From contig NZ_JPGL01000005.1 in the NCBI RefSeq assembly GCF_000732615.1, positions 124,001-188,000 on the forward strand: 64,000 nt of DNA, read 5' to 3'. The number at the start of each line of letters is the position of its first letter. Position 1 is the first letter of the stretch. The DNA comes from Burkholderia paludis (GTDB lineage Bacteria; Pseudomonadota; Gammaproteobacteria; Burkholderiales; Burkholderiaceae). Both the position numbers and the translations under genes were made by a program. The notes under the pieces were generated by a model. That model had not been told where the DNA came from and did not search any database. It saw only the letters and a list, made by a program, of their open reading frames with translations. Positions 54,571 to 64,000 of the stretch are shown here, piece by piece.

Positions 54571-56112
54571 TCAATAGGCACCGGACTTCTTGAAGGATTC
54601 GATCGCCGAGCGCAGTGCGCCTTCGTCGTCCTTCGAGAGATCCTTGGTGTCTTCGATGCGCTTGATGAGGTCAGCGTGGCTGGTCTTCAGGTATTCGCGC
54701 AGGCCCTTCTCGAACGACAGCACTTGCTTGACGTCGAGGTCGTCGAGGTAGCCGTTGTTCGCGGCGTACAGCGACACGGCCAGTTCCCACACCTGCAGCG
54801 GCTGGTACTGCGGCTGCTTCAGCAGTTCCGTCACGCGGCGGCCGCGCTCGAGCTGCTTGCGGGTCGCTTCGTCGAGGTCCGACGCGAACTGCGCGAACGC
54901 TGCCAGTTCACGGTACTGCGCAAGGTCGGTACGGATACCGCCCGACAGCTTCTTCACGACCTTCGTCTGGGCGGCGCCGCCGACGCGCGACACCGACACG
55001 CCGGCGTTGATTGCCGGGCGGATGCCTGCGTTGAACAGGTCGGTTTCCAGGAAGATCTGGCCGTCGGTAATCGAGATCACGTTCGTCGGAACGAACGCGG
55101 TCACGTCGCCTGCCTGCGTTTCGATGACCGGCAGTGCCGTCAGCGAACCGCTCTTGCCCTTCACTTCGCCGTTCGTGAACTTCTCGACGTACTCTTCCGA
55201 CACGCGAGCCGCACGCTCCAGCAGACGCGAGTGCAGATAGAACACGTCGCCCGGGTACGCTTCACGGCCCGGCGGGCGGCGCAGCAGCAGCGAGATCTGA
55301 CGGTATGCCCAAGCCTGCTTGGTCAAATCGTCATAGATGATCAGCGCGTCCTGGCCGCGATCGCGGAAGTATTCGCCCATCGTGCAGCCGGCGTACGGTG
55401 CGAGGTACTGCATCGCTGCCGAATCCGAAGCCGAAGCGGCGACGACGATCGTGTATTCCATCGCGCCCGTTTCTTCGAGCTTGCGAACCACGTTCATGAT
55501 CGACGAAGCCTTCTGGCCGATCGCGACGTAGATACAGATCAGGTCCTTGCCCTTCTGGTTGATGATCGCGTCGAGCGCCACCGCGGTCTTGCCGCACTGA
55601 CGGTCGCCGATGATCAGCTCACGCTGGCCACGGCCGATCGGCACCATTGCGTCGATCGACTTGATGCCCGTCTGCACCGGCTGCGACACCGACTTACGCC
55701 AGATCACGCCCGGGGCGATCTTTTCGATCGCGTCGGTCAGCTTCGCGTTGACCGGGCCCTTGCCGTCGATCGGGTTGCCGAGCGCATCGACCACGCGGCC
55801 GACGAGTTCCGGACCAACCGGGACTTCGAGAATGCGGCCCGTCGTCTTGACGATGTCGCCTTCCGAAATGTGTTCGTATTCGCCGAGAATCACCGCGCCG
55901 ACCGAGTCGCGCTCGAGGTTCAGCGCGAGGCCGAACGTGTTGCCCGGAAACTCGAGCATTTCGCCCTGCATCACGTCCGACAGGCCGTGGATACGCACGA
56001 TACCGTCGGTCACGGAGATCACGGTGCCCTGGTTGCGAACGTCTGCGCTCGCTTCAAGGCCCTGGATCCGGCTCTTGATCAGCTCGCTGATCTCAGAGGG
56101 ATTGAGTTGCAT
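54571..56112 (-). CDS. atpA: F1Fo ATP synthase alpha subunit
   Basis: 513 residues. Non-catalytic nucleotide-binding F1 subunit. Walker [16 protein letters not shown], the stretch [19 protein letters not shown], and the Arg finger region [18 protein letters not shown]-terminal helix [18 protein letters not shown] contacts delta. Sits between atpH and atpG as usual. Confidence 0.99.
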   Translation of the reverse strand: MQLNPSEISELIKSRIQGLEASADVRNQGTVISVTDGIVRIHGLSDVMQGEMLEFPGNTFGLALNLERDSVGAVILGEYEHISEGDIVKTTGRILEVPVGPELVGRVVDALGNPIDGKGPVNAKLTDAIEKIAPGVIWRKSVSQPVQTGIKSIDAMVPIGRGQRELIIGDRQCGKTAVALDAIINQKGKDLICIYVAIGQKASSIMNVVRKLEETGAMEYTIVVAASASDSAAMQYLAPYAGCTMGEYFRDRGQDALIIYDDLTKQAWAYRQISLLLRRPPGREAYPGDVFYLHSRLLERAARVSEEYVEKFTNGEVKGKSGSLTALPVIETQAGDVTAFVPTNVISITDGQIFLETDLFNAGIRPAINAGVSVSRVGGAAQTKVVKKLSGGIRTDLAQYRELAAFAQFASDLDEATRKQLERGRRVTELLKQPQYQPLQVWELAVSLYAANNGYLDDLDVKQVLSFEKGLREYLKTSHADLIKRIEDTKDLSKDDEGALRSAIESFKKSGAY

Positions 56113-56160
56113 TATTCGCTCCTGATAGTCAATTCTGTTGCGTGCCGGCCGCCTGGGCGC

Positions 56161-56700
56161 TCAAGCGCTCAAGGCTGTCTGCATGCTGGCGAGCTGCGCG
56201 CGGACCGAGGTATCAAGCACTTCGTCGCCGACCGTCACGCGCACGCCGCCGATCAGCGACGAATCGACATCGACCGTCGGTTTCAGCTTGCGCTTGAACT
56301 TGCGTTCGAGGCCCGAGACGAGACTGTCGAGATCCGCGCCGTTCAGCGGGAACGCGCTCACGATCTCGGCGTCGGCTGCGCCTTCACGTTCGTTCTTGAG
56401 CGCCTCGAACTGCTCGGCAATTTCCGGCAGCAGCGCGATGCGATGATTGTCGACCAGCATCTGCACGAAGTTCTGTGCTTCGGCACCGGCCCCGAGCGGC
56501 GACTTCACCGCAGCAAGCAGCAGCTCGGCCACTTGCGTGCGCGTCACCTTCGGGCTCGACGCGACCGACAGCACTTCCGGCAGACGCGCAACCTGGGCCA
56601 GCTCTTGCACGAGCGTGGACCAGGCGGCGATGTCACCGCCCTCGGCCACGCGGAACAGCGCTTCTGCGTAAGGGCGGGCGATGGTTGCAAGTTCGGCCAT
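56161..56700 (-). CDS. atpH: F1Fo ATP synthase delta subunit
   Basis: 179 residues. Peripheral-stalk connector between F1 and subunit b. Starts [20 protein letters not shown] and ends [20 protein letters not shown] with [10 protein letters not shown], both family signatures. Its start lies 2 bp after the atpF stop, so translation is coupled. Confidence 0.98.
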   Translation of the reverse strand: MAELATIARPYAEALFRVAEGGDIAAWSTLVQELAQVARLPEVLSVASSPKVTRTQVAELLLAAVKSPLGAGAEAQNFVQMLVDNHRIALLPEIAEQFEALKNEREGAADAEIVSAFPLNGADLDSLVSGLERKFKRKLKPTVDVDSSLIGGVRVTVGDEVLDTSVRAQLASMQTALSA

Positions 56701-56702
56701 GA

Positions 56703-57173
56703 TCAGAGCTCGGCTTTCAGTTGATTCAGCAGTTGGGCGTGGGCCGTTTGATCGACTTCGCGCTTCAGGATCTGCTCGGCGCCCTTAACCGCCAGCGTGG
56801 CAACTTCACCGCGCAGCGTCTCACGCGCCTTCACGATTTGCTGATCCGCGTCCGCCTTCGCCTGAGCGATGATGCGGGCGGCTTCGGCATGGGCTTGAGC
56901 CTTGATTTCTTCGGCAACGGCCTGCGCGCGCTTTTCAGCGTCGGCAATGCGTTGTTGACCGTCGTTACGGGCCTGCGCGAGTTCCTGATCGACGCGCTTG
57001 TGCGCCGCTGCGAGTTCCGCCTGACCCTTTTCCGCGGCCGAGAGGCCATCGGCAATTTTCTTCGAGCGCTCGTCGAGGGCGTTGATCAACGGGGGCCACA
57101 CGAACTTCATCGTGAACCACGCGAGGATCAGGAACACGACCATTTGCGCAAACAGGGTTGCGTTAAGATTCAC
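56703..57173 (-). CDS. atpF: F1Fo ATP synthase subunit b
   Basis: 156 residues. Peripheral stalk: one N-terminal membrane helix ([20 protein letters not shown], then VWPPL) followed by a long charged coiled coil rich in Ala, Glu and Lys to the end, dimerising to hold F1. Ends [15 protein letters not shown]. Follows atpE after a 127-bp gap with no other gene. Confidence 0.98.
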   Translation of the reverse strand: MNLNATLFAQMVVFLILAWFTMKFVWPPLINALDERSKKIADGLSAAEKGQAELAAAHKRVDQELAQARNDGQQRIADAEKRAQAVAEEIKAQAHAEAARIIAQAKADADQQIVKARETLRGEVATLAVKGAEQILKREVDQTAHAQLLNQLKAEL

Positions 57174-57300
57174 GGTGTTTCCTTATCTGCTATTCCGGAA
57201 ATTGAAACGAGGAGGAGCGCGTCGAATGTGAATTCGATTGGCGCTCGTCATCCGTTCCACCCTGCGCCGGCGATCGCTGGCGCAAACCTTCCGAGGAACC

Positions 57301-58605
<1,305 letters not shown>

Positions 58606-58612
58606 TCACAGC

Positions 58613-59149
58613 CTATCGCCAGGCCAACGCAATCCAGTACGTTTTCAGCACGAGCAAGTACGTAATGAGCAACGGCACCCAGTGCACGCCGGGGTACCAC
58701 ACGGCAATCGCCACGAACAGCGCGATCGTCGCACCCATCTTGAGTACTTCGCCGACCACCCAACCCATCACGGTGTCGGCACCGCCTCGCCTCAAACGCG
58801 CCGCAAACAATGCGCTCGGCACCCAGCCAATCGCTCCGCCCAGAAATGCAGATTGCGCAGCGACGCCCGGCGGCTTCGAGGAAAACAGCCACCACGCCAG
58901 CGTTACAACCAAGGACAAGACCACTTGCGCGATCACCACCCGGTAGGGCGTGACCCGCGAGGGTCGGCTTACATCCGGCCCGAACAGCGTTTCCGCTTCG
59001 GCCCGCGTAAGCGGAACGATTGTTGTGTCGTCTTGCTGCTCGGCATCCCAATCGTCGGCAGCTACGTGCCGCGTCTCGACAACCGGTGCGGTATTGCGGC
59101 GTGCGCTGTGCTTGTCGTGCCCATTGTTCGGCTCCTCCTGACCCGCCAT
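58613..59149 (-). CDS. atpI: ATP synthase subunit I
   Basis: 178 residues from ATG 59149 (MAGQEEPNNGHDKHSARRN), with GGAAGG 5 nt upstream; the ORF reaches 59218 without a better start. A polar N-terminal extension of about 70 residues is followed by four hydrophobic segments (VVIAQVVLSLVVTLAWWLF, GAIGWVPSALFAARL, MGATIALFVAIAVWYPG, VPLLITYLLVLKTYWIALA). AtpI helps c-ring assembly or Mg handling. First gene of the operon. Confidence 0.9.
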   Translation of the reverse strand: MAGQEEPNNGHDKHSARRNTAPVVETRHVAADDWDAEQQDDTTIVPLTRAEAETLFGPDVSRPSRVTPYRVVIAQVVLSLVVTLAWWLFSSKPPGVAAQSAFLGGAIGWVPSALFAARLRRGGADTVMGWVVGEVLKMGATIALFVAIAVWYPGVHWVPLLITYLLVLKTYWIALAWR

Positions 59150-59227
59150 CGCAACCTTCCGCAAAATCCCAATCCGCCCCAATCTTTCCGAAAGCTTTCG
59201 GGGATGCCTAGCTAACAAATCCGGGCG

Positions 59228-59256
59228 ATTGTAAGCGATAGTTGCAGGTGATTCAA
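59228..59256 (-). promoter_or_regulatory. Sigma-70 promoter of the atp operon
   Basis: Minus strand TTGAAT (59251-59256), 17-bp spacer, TACAAT (59228-59233), about 80 bp before the atpI start. One mismatch in -10 and two in -35 against consensus, consistent with strong constitutive expression. Confidence 0.8.
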
Positions 59257-59712
59257 GGCTTTAGACGCGACAAAAATCTGCGTAAAACGTCGCCTCATCA
59301 TGTGAAACCGCGCGATTCGACGACGTACGATGACAGTTGTAAGGTCGCTTTTTTGCACCGGTATTTCCGGCCCGAAAAAGGTCCGGCGATGGCGGAACGG
59401 CACGGAAACGCCGCCCGGGGCGGGCATCTGCCGGGCGGCCCGGGCGCCGCCGCACATTCGCGGCGAAGCGGCTGGCGGTTCAGGCGCCGCGCGAAACGCC
59501 GGAACCCGCGAAAGATCACGGCTGGACGGCCGCGCCGGAAGCGCGAAATCCAGCCCGACGCCGGCGCATCGAATCCGCCAGTCAGTTGTCATGCCACCAC
59601 AGTCGACACACTGTGAATGGCCGCACTTATCCACAGCCCGCAACCACCGCAAACGCTGTGCCCTCTTCGCACCACCCGAGCGGCACACCTGTGCCGATCG
59701 CATCCACCTCGC
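59257..59712. other. Region between the permease gene and the atp promoter
   Basis: About 455 bp without a convincing gene. AT-rich near 59260-59380, then GC-rich. Holds a DnaA box at 59627. The short ORFs across it lack protein-like sequence. Confidence 0.45.
59627..59635 (+). promoter_or_regulatory. DnaA box in non-coding sequence
   Basis: Perfect TTATCCACA, about 80 bp downstream of the anion permease stop. Single box, no AT-rich unwinding element or cluster beside it, so not an origin by itself. Confidence 0.45.
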
Positions 59713-60843
59713 TCAGCCGTGGACGAGCAGCCACGCGCCCAATGCCGCGCTCGCAAGCGCGAACGGAATCGAGACGACGTGGAACGGCAGCCACATGCGC
59801 GGCTCCTTCGCGAGACGCACCGCGATCAGGTTCGCGAGCGAGCCGATCGCGAAACCGAAGCCGCCGACCGATACGCCGAACGCGAGTGCGCGCCAGTCGC
59901 GCGTGAACTCCGACAGCAGGATCGCGGCCGGCACGTTGCTGATCCCCTGCGACAGCACCGCACCGGCCGCGAATACGCGCAGCGGCGAATCGAGTTGCGC
60001 ATGCGCAATCGCGTCGTGCACGACCGGCAACGCAGCCGCGCTGCGCAGCACGACGAACATCAGTACGAAAATCAGCAGCAGCAGCCAGTCGATCTTCAGG
60101 ACTGCGTCACGTTTGACGACGAGCAGCACGATCGCAACGGCAGCCAGCCCCGGCAGTGGATGATGCACATCGGCGAGCAGCACGAATGCCGCGAACAGCA
60201 CCGCCGCGATCAGCGCGTGCATGCGTTGTACGGGAATGGCGGCGACGTCGCCGGACAGGTCGAGCGGCTTCGCGCGAAAGGCGCACGCCGTCAGCACGAG
60301 CAGCAGCGCCATCAGCGCGAGCGCGAGCGGCCCGAGCGTCGTCACGAAGCGGCCGAACGACACGTCGCTCAATTGCCACAGGAACAGATTCTGGGGATTG
60401 CCGAGCGGCGTCGCGACGGACCCCGCGTTGACGGCCAGCGCGACGACGATCACGAGCCGCCGGAACGGCAGCGGCGTCAGCGCACGCAGCGACACCATCA
60501 GCGGCACGACGACGAACAGCGCGACATCGTTGGTGAGCCACATCGACAGCACCGCGGCGAACAGAACGAGCAGCATCGCGAGCCCGCGTTCGGAATGCAC
60601 GTGATGCACGATGCGATGTGCGAGCCACATCAGGCAGCCGGACAGCTCGAGCGCCTTGGTCAGCATCAGCAGGCCCGCGAGCGTCGCGACCGTCTGCCAG
60701 TCGACGCGGCCGGCCAGTGCGGAAAATGGTTGCGGACGCACCCATTGCAGCAGGATCAGGCCCAGCGCGAGCACCGACAGCACGGGCTCCTTCGTCAGCC
60801 ATCCGAGCCACCGGCGCGGCGCCGGTGCGCCCGTCTCGTCCAT
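59713..60843 (-). CDS. Anion permease of the ArsB/NhaD (ion transporter) superfamily
   Basis: 376 residues from ATG 60843 (MDETGAPAPRRWLGWL). About ten hydrophobic segments. MWLTNDVALFVVVPLMVSL and NAGSVATPLGNPQNLFLWQL are the duplicated loop motifs of the SLC13/ArsB/CitM/NhaD group, which moves arsenite, citrate, sulfate or sodium/proton. The second set is ISNVPAAILLSEF. The ion carried is unknown; no ars genes are nearby. It starts 10 bp after the parB stop on the same strand, so may be co-transcribed with parAB. Confidence 0.85.
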   Translation of the reverse strand: MDETGAPAPRRWLGWLTKEPVLSVLALGLILLQWVRPQPFSALAGRVDWQTVATLAGLLMLTKALELSGCLMWLAHRIVHHVHSERGLAMLLVLFAAVLSMWLTNDVALFVVVPLMVSLRALTPLPFRRLVIVVALAVNAGSVATPLGNPQNLFLWQLSDVSFGRFVTTLGPLALALMALLLVLTACAFRAKPLDLSGDVAAIPVQRMHALIAAVLFAAFVLLADVHHPLPGLAAVAIVLLVVKRDAVLKIDWLLLLIFVLMFVVLRSAAALPVVHDAIAHAQLDSPLRVFAAGAVLSQGISNVPAAILLSEFTRDWRALAFGVSVGGFGFAIGSLANLIAVRLAKEPRMWLPFHVVSIPFALASAALGAWLLVHG

Positions 60844-60853
60844 CGGCCGCCCG

Positions 60854-61747
60854 TTACTCTTCGGCCGCGACGTTACCGCGCAACCGCGCGAGAATGCCCT
60901 CGAGTGCATCGAGGTTGCCGAAGTCGATCAGGACCTGCCCGCGCCCACGGCGGCCGAGCTTGATCTTCACCGTCGACGCGAGCAGGTCCGACAACTCCTC
61001 CTCGAGACGGCGCGTATCGCGGCCGCCGTCGTCCTTCGCACGCGCCTTCACCGCCGGCGCTTCCTTCGTCGTATGTGCGACGAGCTTCTCGGTTTCGCGC
61101 ACCGACATGCGCTTGTTGACGACCTGATGAGCCAGCGTGATCTGCGTCGCCGCATCGACGGCGAGCAGCGCGCGCGCGTGCCCCATGTCGAGATCCCCAG
61201 CCAGCAGCATCGTCTGCACCGGCGTCGCCAGGTTCAGCAGGCGCAGCAGGTTCGACACCGCGCTGCGCGAACGGCCGACCGATTCGGCCGCCTGCTCGTG
61301 CGTGAAACCGAACTCGTCGAGCAGGCGCTGGATGCCGTGCGCCTCTTCAAGCGGGTTCAGATCCTCGCGCTGGATGTTCTCGATCAGCGCCATCGCCGCG
61401 GCGGCCTGATCGGACACATCCTTCACCAGCACCGGCACTTCGTCGAGGCCGGCCAGGCGCGCCGCACGGAAACGGCGCTCACCCGCGATGATTTCGTATT
61501 TGTCTGACGAAATGGGCCGCACCAGGATCGGCTGCATCACGCCCTGCGCGCGAATGCTCGCGGCGAGCTCCTGCAGGCTGCCTTCGTCCATCCGCGTCCG
61601 CGGCTGATACTTGCCGGCCTGCAGCTTGCCAAGCGCCAGCGTGTTCGGCGCCCCTTCGATCTTCACCGCCTCGGTGATATCGGCACTGCCGCCGAGCAGC
61701 GCTTCGAGGCCACGTCCCAAGCCCTTCTTCTTTGGTACCGCGCTCAT
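60854..61747 (-). CDS. parB: Chromosome-partitioning protein ParB (CTPase, parS-binding)
   Basis: 297 residues from ATG 61747 ([20 protein letters not shown]), with AGGAAG upstream; ATG 61771 is a less likely alternative. ParB loads at parS and spreads as a CTP-dependent clamp. Visible: the CTP-binding box [30 protein letters not shown], the parS-binding HTH ([24 protein letters not shown]), and a C-terminal dimer domain ([16 protein letters not shown]). A parS site is present inside mnmG, 2 kb away. Confidence 0.97.
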   Translation of the reverse strand: MSAVPKKKGLGRGLEALLGGSADITEAVKIEGAPNTLALGKLQAGKYQPRTRMDEGSLQELAASIRAQGVMQPILVRPISSDKYEIIAGERRFRAARLAGLDEVPVLVKDVSDQAAAAMALIENIQREDLNPLEEAHGIQRLLDEFGFTHEQAAESVGRSRSAVSNLLRLLNLATPVQTMLLAGDLDMGHARALLAVDAATQITLAHQVVNKRMSVRETEKLVAHTTKEAPAVKARAKDDGGRDTRRLEEELSDLLASTVKIKLGRRGRGQVLIDFGNLDALEGILARLRGNVAAEE

Positions 61748-61778
61748 GTCTTTCTTCCTCGCTTCGCTCATATCCGGA

Positions 61779-62558
61779 TCACGACACCTCGAACGTGCGA
61801 ACGCGCTCGATCATCTCGGCGCCGAACTGCAGGTACGCTTGCGCACCGCGCGAGCTGCGGTCGAACACGACGCCCGGCAGCCCGTAACTCGGCGCTTCCG
61901 CCAGGCGCACATTGCGCGGAATCACCGCGTCGAACACCTTGTCGCCGAAGTGCGCTTTCAGTTGATCGGAGACTTGCTGCTGCAGCGTGATGCGCGGATC
62001 GAACATCACGCGCAGCAAGCCGATGATCTTCAGGTCGCGGTTCATGTTCGCGTGAACCTGCTTGATCGTATTGACGAGATCCGACAATCCTTCCAGCGCG
62101 AAGTACTCGCACTGCATCGGAATCACGACGCCATGTGCCGCACACAGCCCGTTCAGCGTCAGCAGCGACAGCGTCGGCGGGCAATCGATCAGCACGAAGT
62201 CGTAGTCGTCGCCAACGTGCTCAAGCGCGGCCTTCAGCCGGCGCTCGCGATTGTCGATGTTGATCAGTTCGATCTCGGCACCGGACAGTTCGCGGTTCGC
62301 CGGAAGCACGTCATAGGTGACGCCTTCCGGGCGCACGCGCGCCTCGGTCACCGACACGCCGTCAACCAGCACCTCGTACACGGTCGCTTCGCAGGCCGCC
62401 TTGTCGATCCCGCTGCCCATCGTCGCGTTGCCCTGCGGGTCGAGGTCGATCAGCAGGACACGTTGCTCATGCGCTGCAAGGCTTGCGGCGAGATTGACCG
62501 ATGTCGTCGTCTTGCCGACGCCCCCCTTCTGGTTCGCAACGCAGAAGATCTTTGCCAT
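61779..62558 (-). CDS. parA: Chromosome-partitioning ATPase ParA
   Basis: 259 residues. Deviant Walker A KGGVGKTTTSVNLAASL near residue 11, switch I DLDPQGNATMGSG, and Walker B region YDFVLIDCPPTLSLLT. Short type without an N-terminal HTH, as for chromosomal ParA. Forms a DNA-bound gradient that moves ParB-parS complexes after origin replication. AAAGGAA lies before ATG 62558. Located 31 bp before parB. Confidence 0.98.
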   Translation of the reverse strand: MAKIFCVANQKGGVGKTTTSVNLAASLAAHEQRVLLIDLDPQGNATMGSGIDKAACEATVYEVLVDGVSVTEARVRPEGVTYDVLPANRELSGAEIELINIDNRERRLKAALEHVGDDYDFVLIDCPPTLSLLTLNGLCAAHGVVIPMQCEYFALEGLSDLVNTIKQVHANMNRDLKIIGLLRVMFDPRITLQQQVSDQLKAHFGDKVFDAVIPRNVRLAEAPSYGLPGVVFDRSSRGAQAYLQFGAEMIERVRTFEVS

Positions 62559-62608
62559 CGTTGGTGTGTTCCTTTACCTTCAAACAAACAGCACGCTCTC
62601 GCGCGCCT

Positions 62609-63295
62609 TCAATTCGCTTCGTCGACGGCCACTTCGATCAGATGCCGTTCGGCATCGAGCATCGGCACCGACAGCCGCATCGTCTGCGTGACGCGGCTGC
62701 CTTCCGGCAACCGTGCAATCTCGTCGTCCGGATGGACGCCCTTCATCGCCCAGATCGATCCACCCGGTGCGACCAGATGTCGAGCAAGTTTAACGAAGTC
62801 GGATAGATCCGCGAAAGCGCGCGACACAATCATGTCGAATTTTTCCGGCACTTCGACACCCGGCTGAAGCGATTCAACCCGCCCGGTCACCACCGACAGG
62901 TTCGCGAGCTTCAGCTCCGCGCGCATCTGGGTCTGGAAAGCAGACTTCTTCTGCACGATATCGTTCAGCGTGACCTGCCAGCCCGGCTCAACAATCGCGA
63001 GCACGATACCAGGCAATCCGCCGCCCGAGCCGACATCGAGCACGCGGGCCGACGCGCGGCCGCGCAGATGCGGGACGATGGCAAGCGAATCGAGGATGTG
63101 CTGGATCAGCATCTGCTTCGGGTCGCGGATCGCTGTCAGGTTGTAGACCGCGTTCCACTTGCCGAGCAGCGCAACGTAGTCGAGTAGCTGGTTGCGCTGG
63201 ATATCCGTCAGCGCGAGGTCGAGCGCCGTCGTGCCTTCGACGAGCATCTGTTCCAGTACGTCCCGATTAACCGCCGGCGCGCGACGCGCCGTCAT
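62609..63295 (-). CDS. rsmG: 16S rRNA (guanine-N7) methyltransferase G
   Basis: 228 residues. Methylates G527 of 16S rRNA with S-adenosylmethionine. SAM site [17 protein letters not shown], preceded by [19 protein letters not shown] and followed by [12 protein letters not shown] and [19 protein letters not shown]. Its ATG overlaps the mnmG stop as ATGA, so it is translationally coupled to mnmG (the gidAB pair). Confidence 0.98.
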   Translation of the reverse strand: MTARRAPAVNRDVLEQMLVEGTTALDLALTDIQRNQLLDYVALLGKWNAVYNLTAIRDPKQMLIQHILDSLAIVPHLRGRASARVLDVGSGGGLPGIVLAIVEPGWQVTLNDIVQKKSAFQTQMRAELKLANLSVVTGRVESLQPGVEVPEKFDMIVSRAFADLSDFVKLARHLVAPGGSIWAMKGVHPDDEIARLPEGSRVTQTMRLSVPMLDAERHLIEVAVDEAN

Positions 63296-64000
63296 TGTTG
63301 CGTCGGGACAGCGTCGTCCCCCTGCTCCGTTGCCGCTCCGGCAGTGCCATTGCGACGGCCCAGGCCGCGGCGCTTCAGGTGCACCATCAGCAGCGAGATT
63401 GCCGCCGGCGTAACCCCCGAGATGCGCGATGCCTGCCCGATCGTTTCCGGGCGGAACTCGTTCAGCTTCTGGCTCACCTCGAAAGACAGGCCGCGAACTT
63501 CACGGTAATCGATACCGTCCGGCAGGCGCGTGTTCTCGTTCGCATCGTTGCGTTCGATTTCCGATGCCTGCCGCTCGATATAGCCCTGATACTTGATGCC
63601 GATCTCGACCTGCTCCTTGATCTGCTCGAGCAACACCGGATCGTCGGCCAGCGGCTCCGCGGGGCCGCACTCGCCGCCCTTCAGGCCGCACACGCCGTCG
63701 TAGCCGATACCCGGCCGGCGCAGCAGCTCGGCAAGGCTGTATTCGTGGTCGATCGCCTTGCCGAGCAGCGCGGTCGCCTCTTCCGGCGGCAACGTCTTCG
63801 GCGTTACCCAGGTCGACTTCAAGCGTTCGGTTTCACGTGAAACAGCGTCGCGCTTGCGACTGAATGCGTCCCAGCGCACATCGTCGACGAGCCCCAATTC
63901 GCGGCCGATCTCGGTGAGGCGCATGTCGGCGTTGTCTTCACGCAGGCTCAGGCGGTACTCGGCACGACTCGTGAACATCCGGTACGGCTCGGCGACGCCG
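63292..64000 (-). CDS. mnmG: tRNA uridine-5-carboxymethylaminomethyl modification enzyme MnmG, C-terminal part
   Basis: About 236 C-terminal residues of a protein usually near 650; the 5' part lies beyond the right end of the window. With MnmE it modifies the wobble uridine of several tRNAs using FAD. Diagnostic stretch [20 protein letters not shown] with [15 protein letters not shown], later [20 protein letters not shown] and the C-terminal helical domain ([20 protein letters not shown]). The parS site lies within the codons for VSRETE. Confidence 0.97.
   Translation of the reverse strand, partial: GVAEPYRMFTSRAEYRLSLREDNADMRLTEIGRELGLVDDVRWDAFSRKRDAVSRETERLKSTWVTPKTLPPEEATALLGKAIDHEYSLAELLRRPGIGYDGVCGLKGGECGPAEPLADDPVLLEQIKEQVEIGIKYQGYIERQASEIERNDANENTRLPDGIDYREVRGLSFEVSQKLNEFRPETIGQASRISGVTPAAISLLMVHLKRRGLGRRNGTAGAATEQGDDAVPTQQ
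63830..63843. promoter_or_regulatory. parS: parS centromere site
   Basis: Perfect palindrome GTTTCACGTGAAAC, identical to the widespread chromosomal parS consensus and lying in the mnmG coding sequence close to parAB. It supports chromosome 1 and proximity to oriC. Confidence 0.92.

Overview
The window reads as about 64 kb of a high-GC betaproteobacterial chromosome, most likely chromosome 1 of a Burkholderia (cepacia-complex type), to one side of oriC. The reasons are the dense GC-rich coding, the mnmG-rsmG-parA-parB-atpIBEFHAGDC block at the right end with a consensus parS site inside mnmG, followed inward by an acyl-CoA ligase, a PheC-like protein, hemE, priA and putA. This species placement is inference from gene content and order, not from a database search. 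No rRNA, tRNA, CRISPR array, insertion sequence or integrase was seen.

Layout. (1) 1-7.1 kb: glycine cleavage operon gcvT(partial)-gcvH-gcvP closed by a strong terminator, then an exported alginate-lyase-like protein and L-serine dehydratase sdaA. Glycine cleavage and serine deamination meet in one-carbon and pyruvate metabolism. (2) 7.3-10.1 kb: a ThDP enzyme almost touching a GT9-like glycosyltransferase gene, an unusual pair. (3) 10.2-21.0 kb: an ethanolamine catabolic region with an EutR-like AraC regulator, two small FMN split-barrel proteins, an acetaldehyde-type dehydrogenase behind an excellent sigma-54 promoter, a divergent MFS/LysR pair, eutC-eutB and the ethanolamine permease. The MFS frame has no stop and runs into the aldehyde dehydrogenase frame, probably through a one-base indel. 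(4) 21.2-27.3 kb: a multi-TM-repeat mechanosensitive channel protein, a GyrI-like protein, and a heavy-metal resistance module (CadR-type MerR regulator, P-type ATPase with a histidine-rich tandem repeat, and a His/Gly-rich zinc-ribbon protein). (5) 27.4-35.9 kb: a PadR regulator with an AT-rich operator ending at its start codon; a minus-strand aminotransferase/binding-protein/FAD-dehydrogenase group; a TetR regulator divergent from an AidB-like acyl-CoA dehydrogenase and an acyl-CoA ligase.

(6) 35.9-38.5 kb is the clear accessory insertion: visibly lower GC, four tightly packed plus-strand genes (PAAR-like tandem protein, PAAR protein, M35/aspzincin-type metallopeptidase, small OmpA-like exported lipoprotein) ending near a bidirectional terminator. 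It looks like an orphan type VI secretion cargo module. The peptidase has every visible M35 active-site residue except the first zinc histidine, which is tyrosine (TAT). This is the strongest candidate for something new here.

(7) 38.6-48 kb: a branched-chain amino-acid-type binding protein, trifunctional PutA with a recognisable PutA-type operator/promoter, PriA and HemE. (8) 48-51.3 kb: a PheC-like protein, a roughly 700 bp non-coding stretch holding a probable small RNA with its own terminator, and an acyl-CoA ligase. (9) 51.5-64 kb: the ATP synthase operon with a good sigma-70 promoter and terminator, an anion permease, and the parAB/rsmG/mnmG segregation block. Most large alternative-frame ORFs are GC-driven shadows and were left out.
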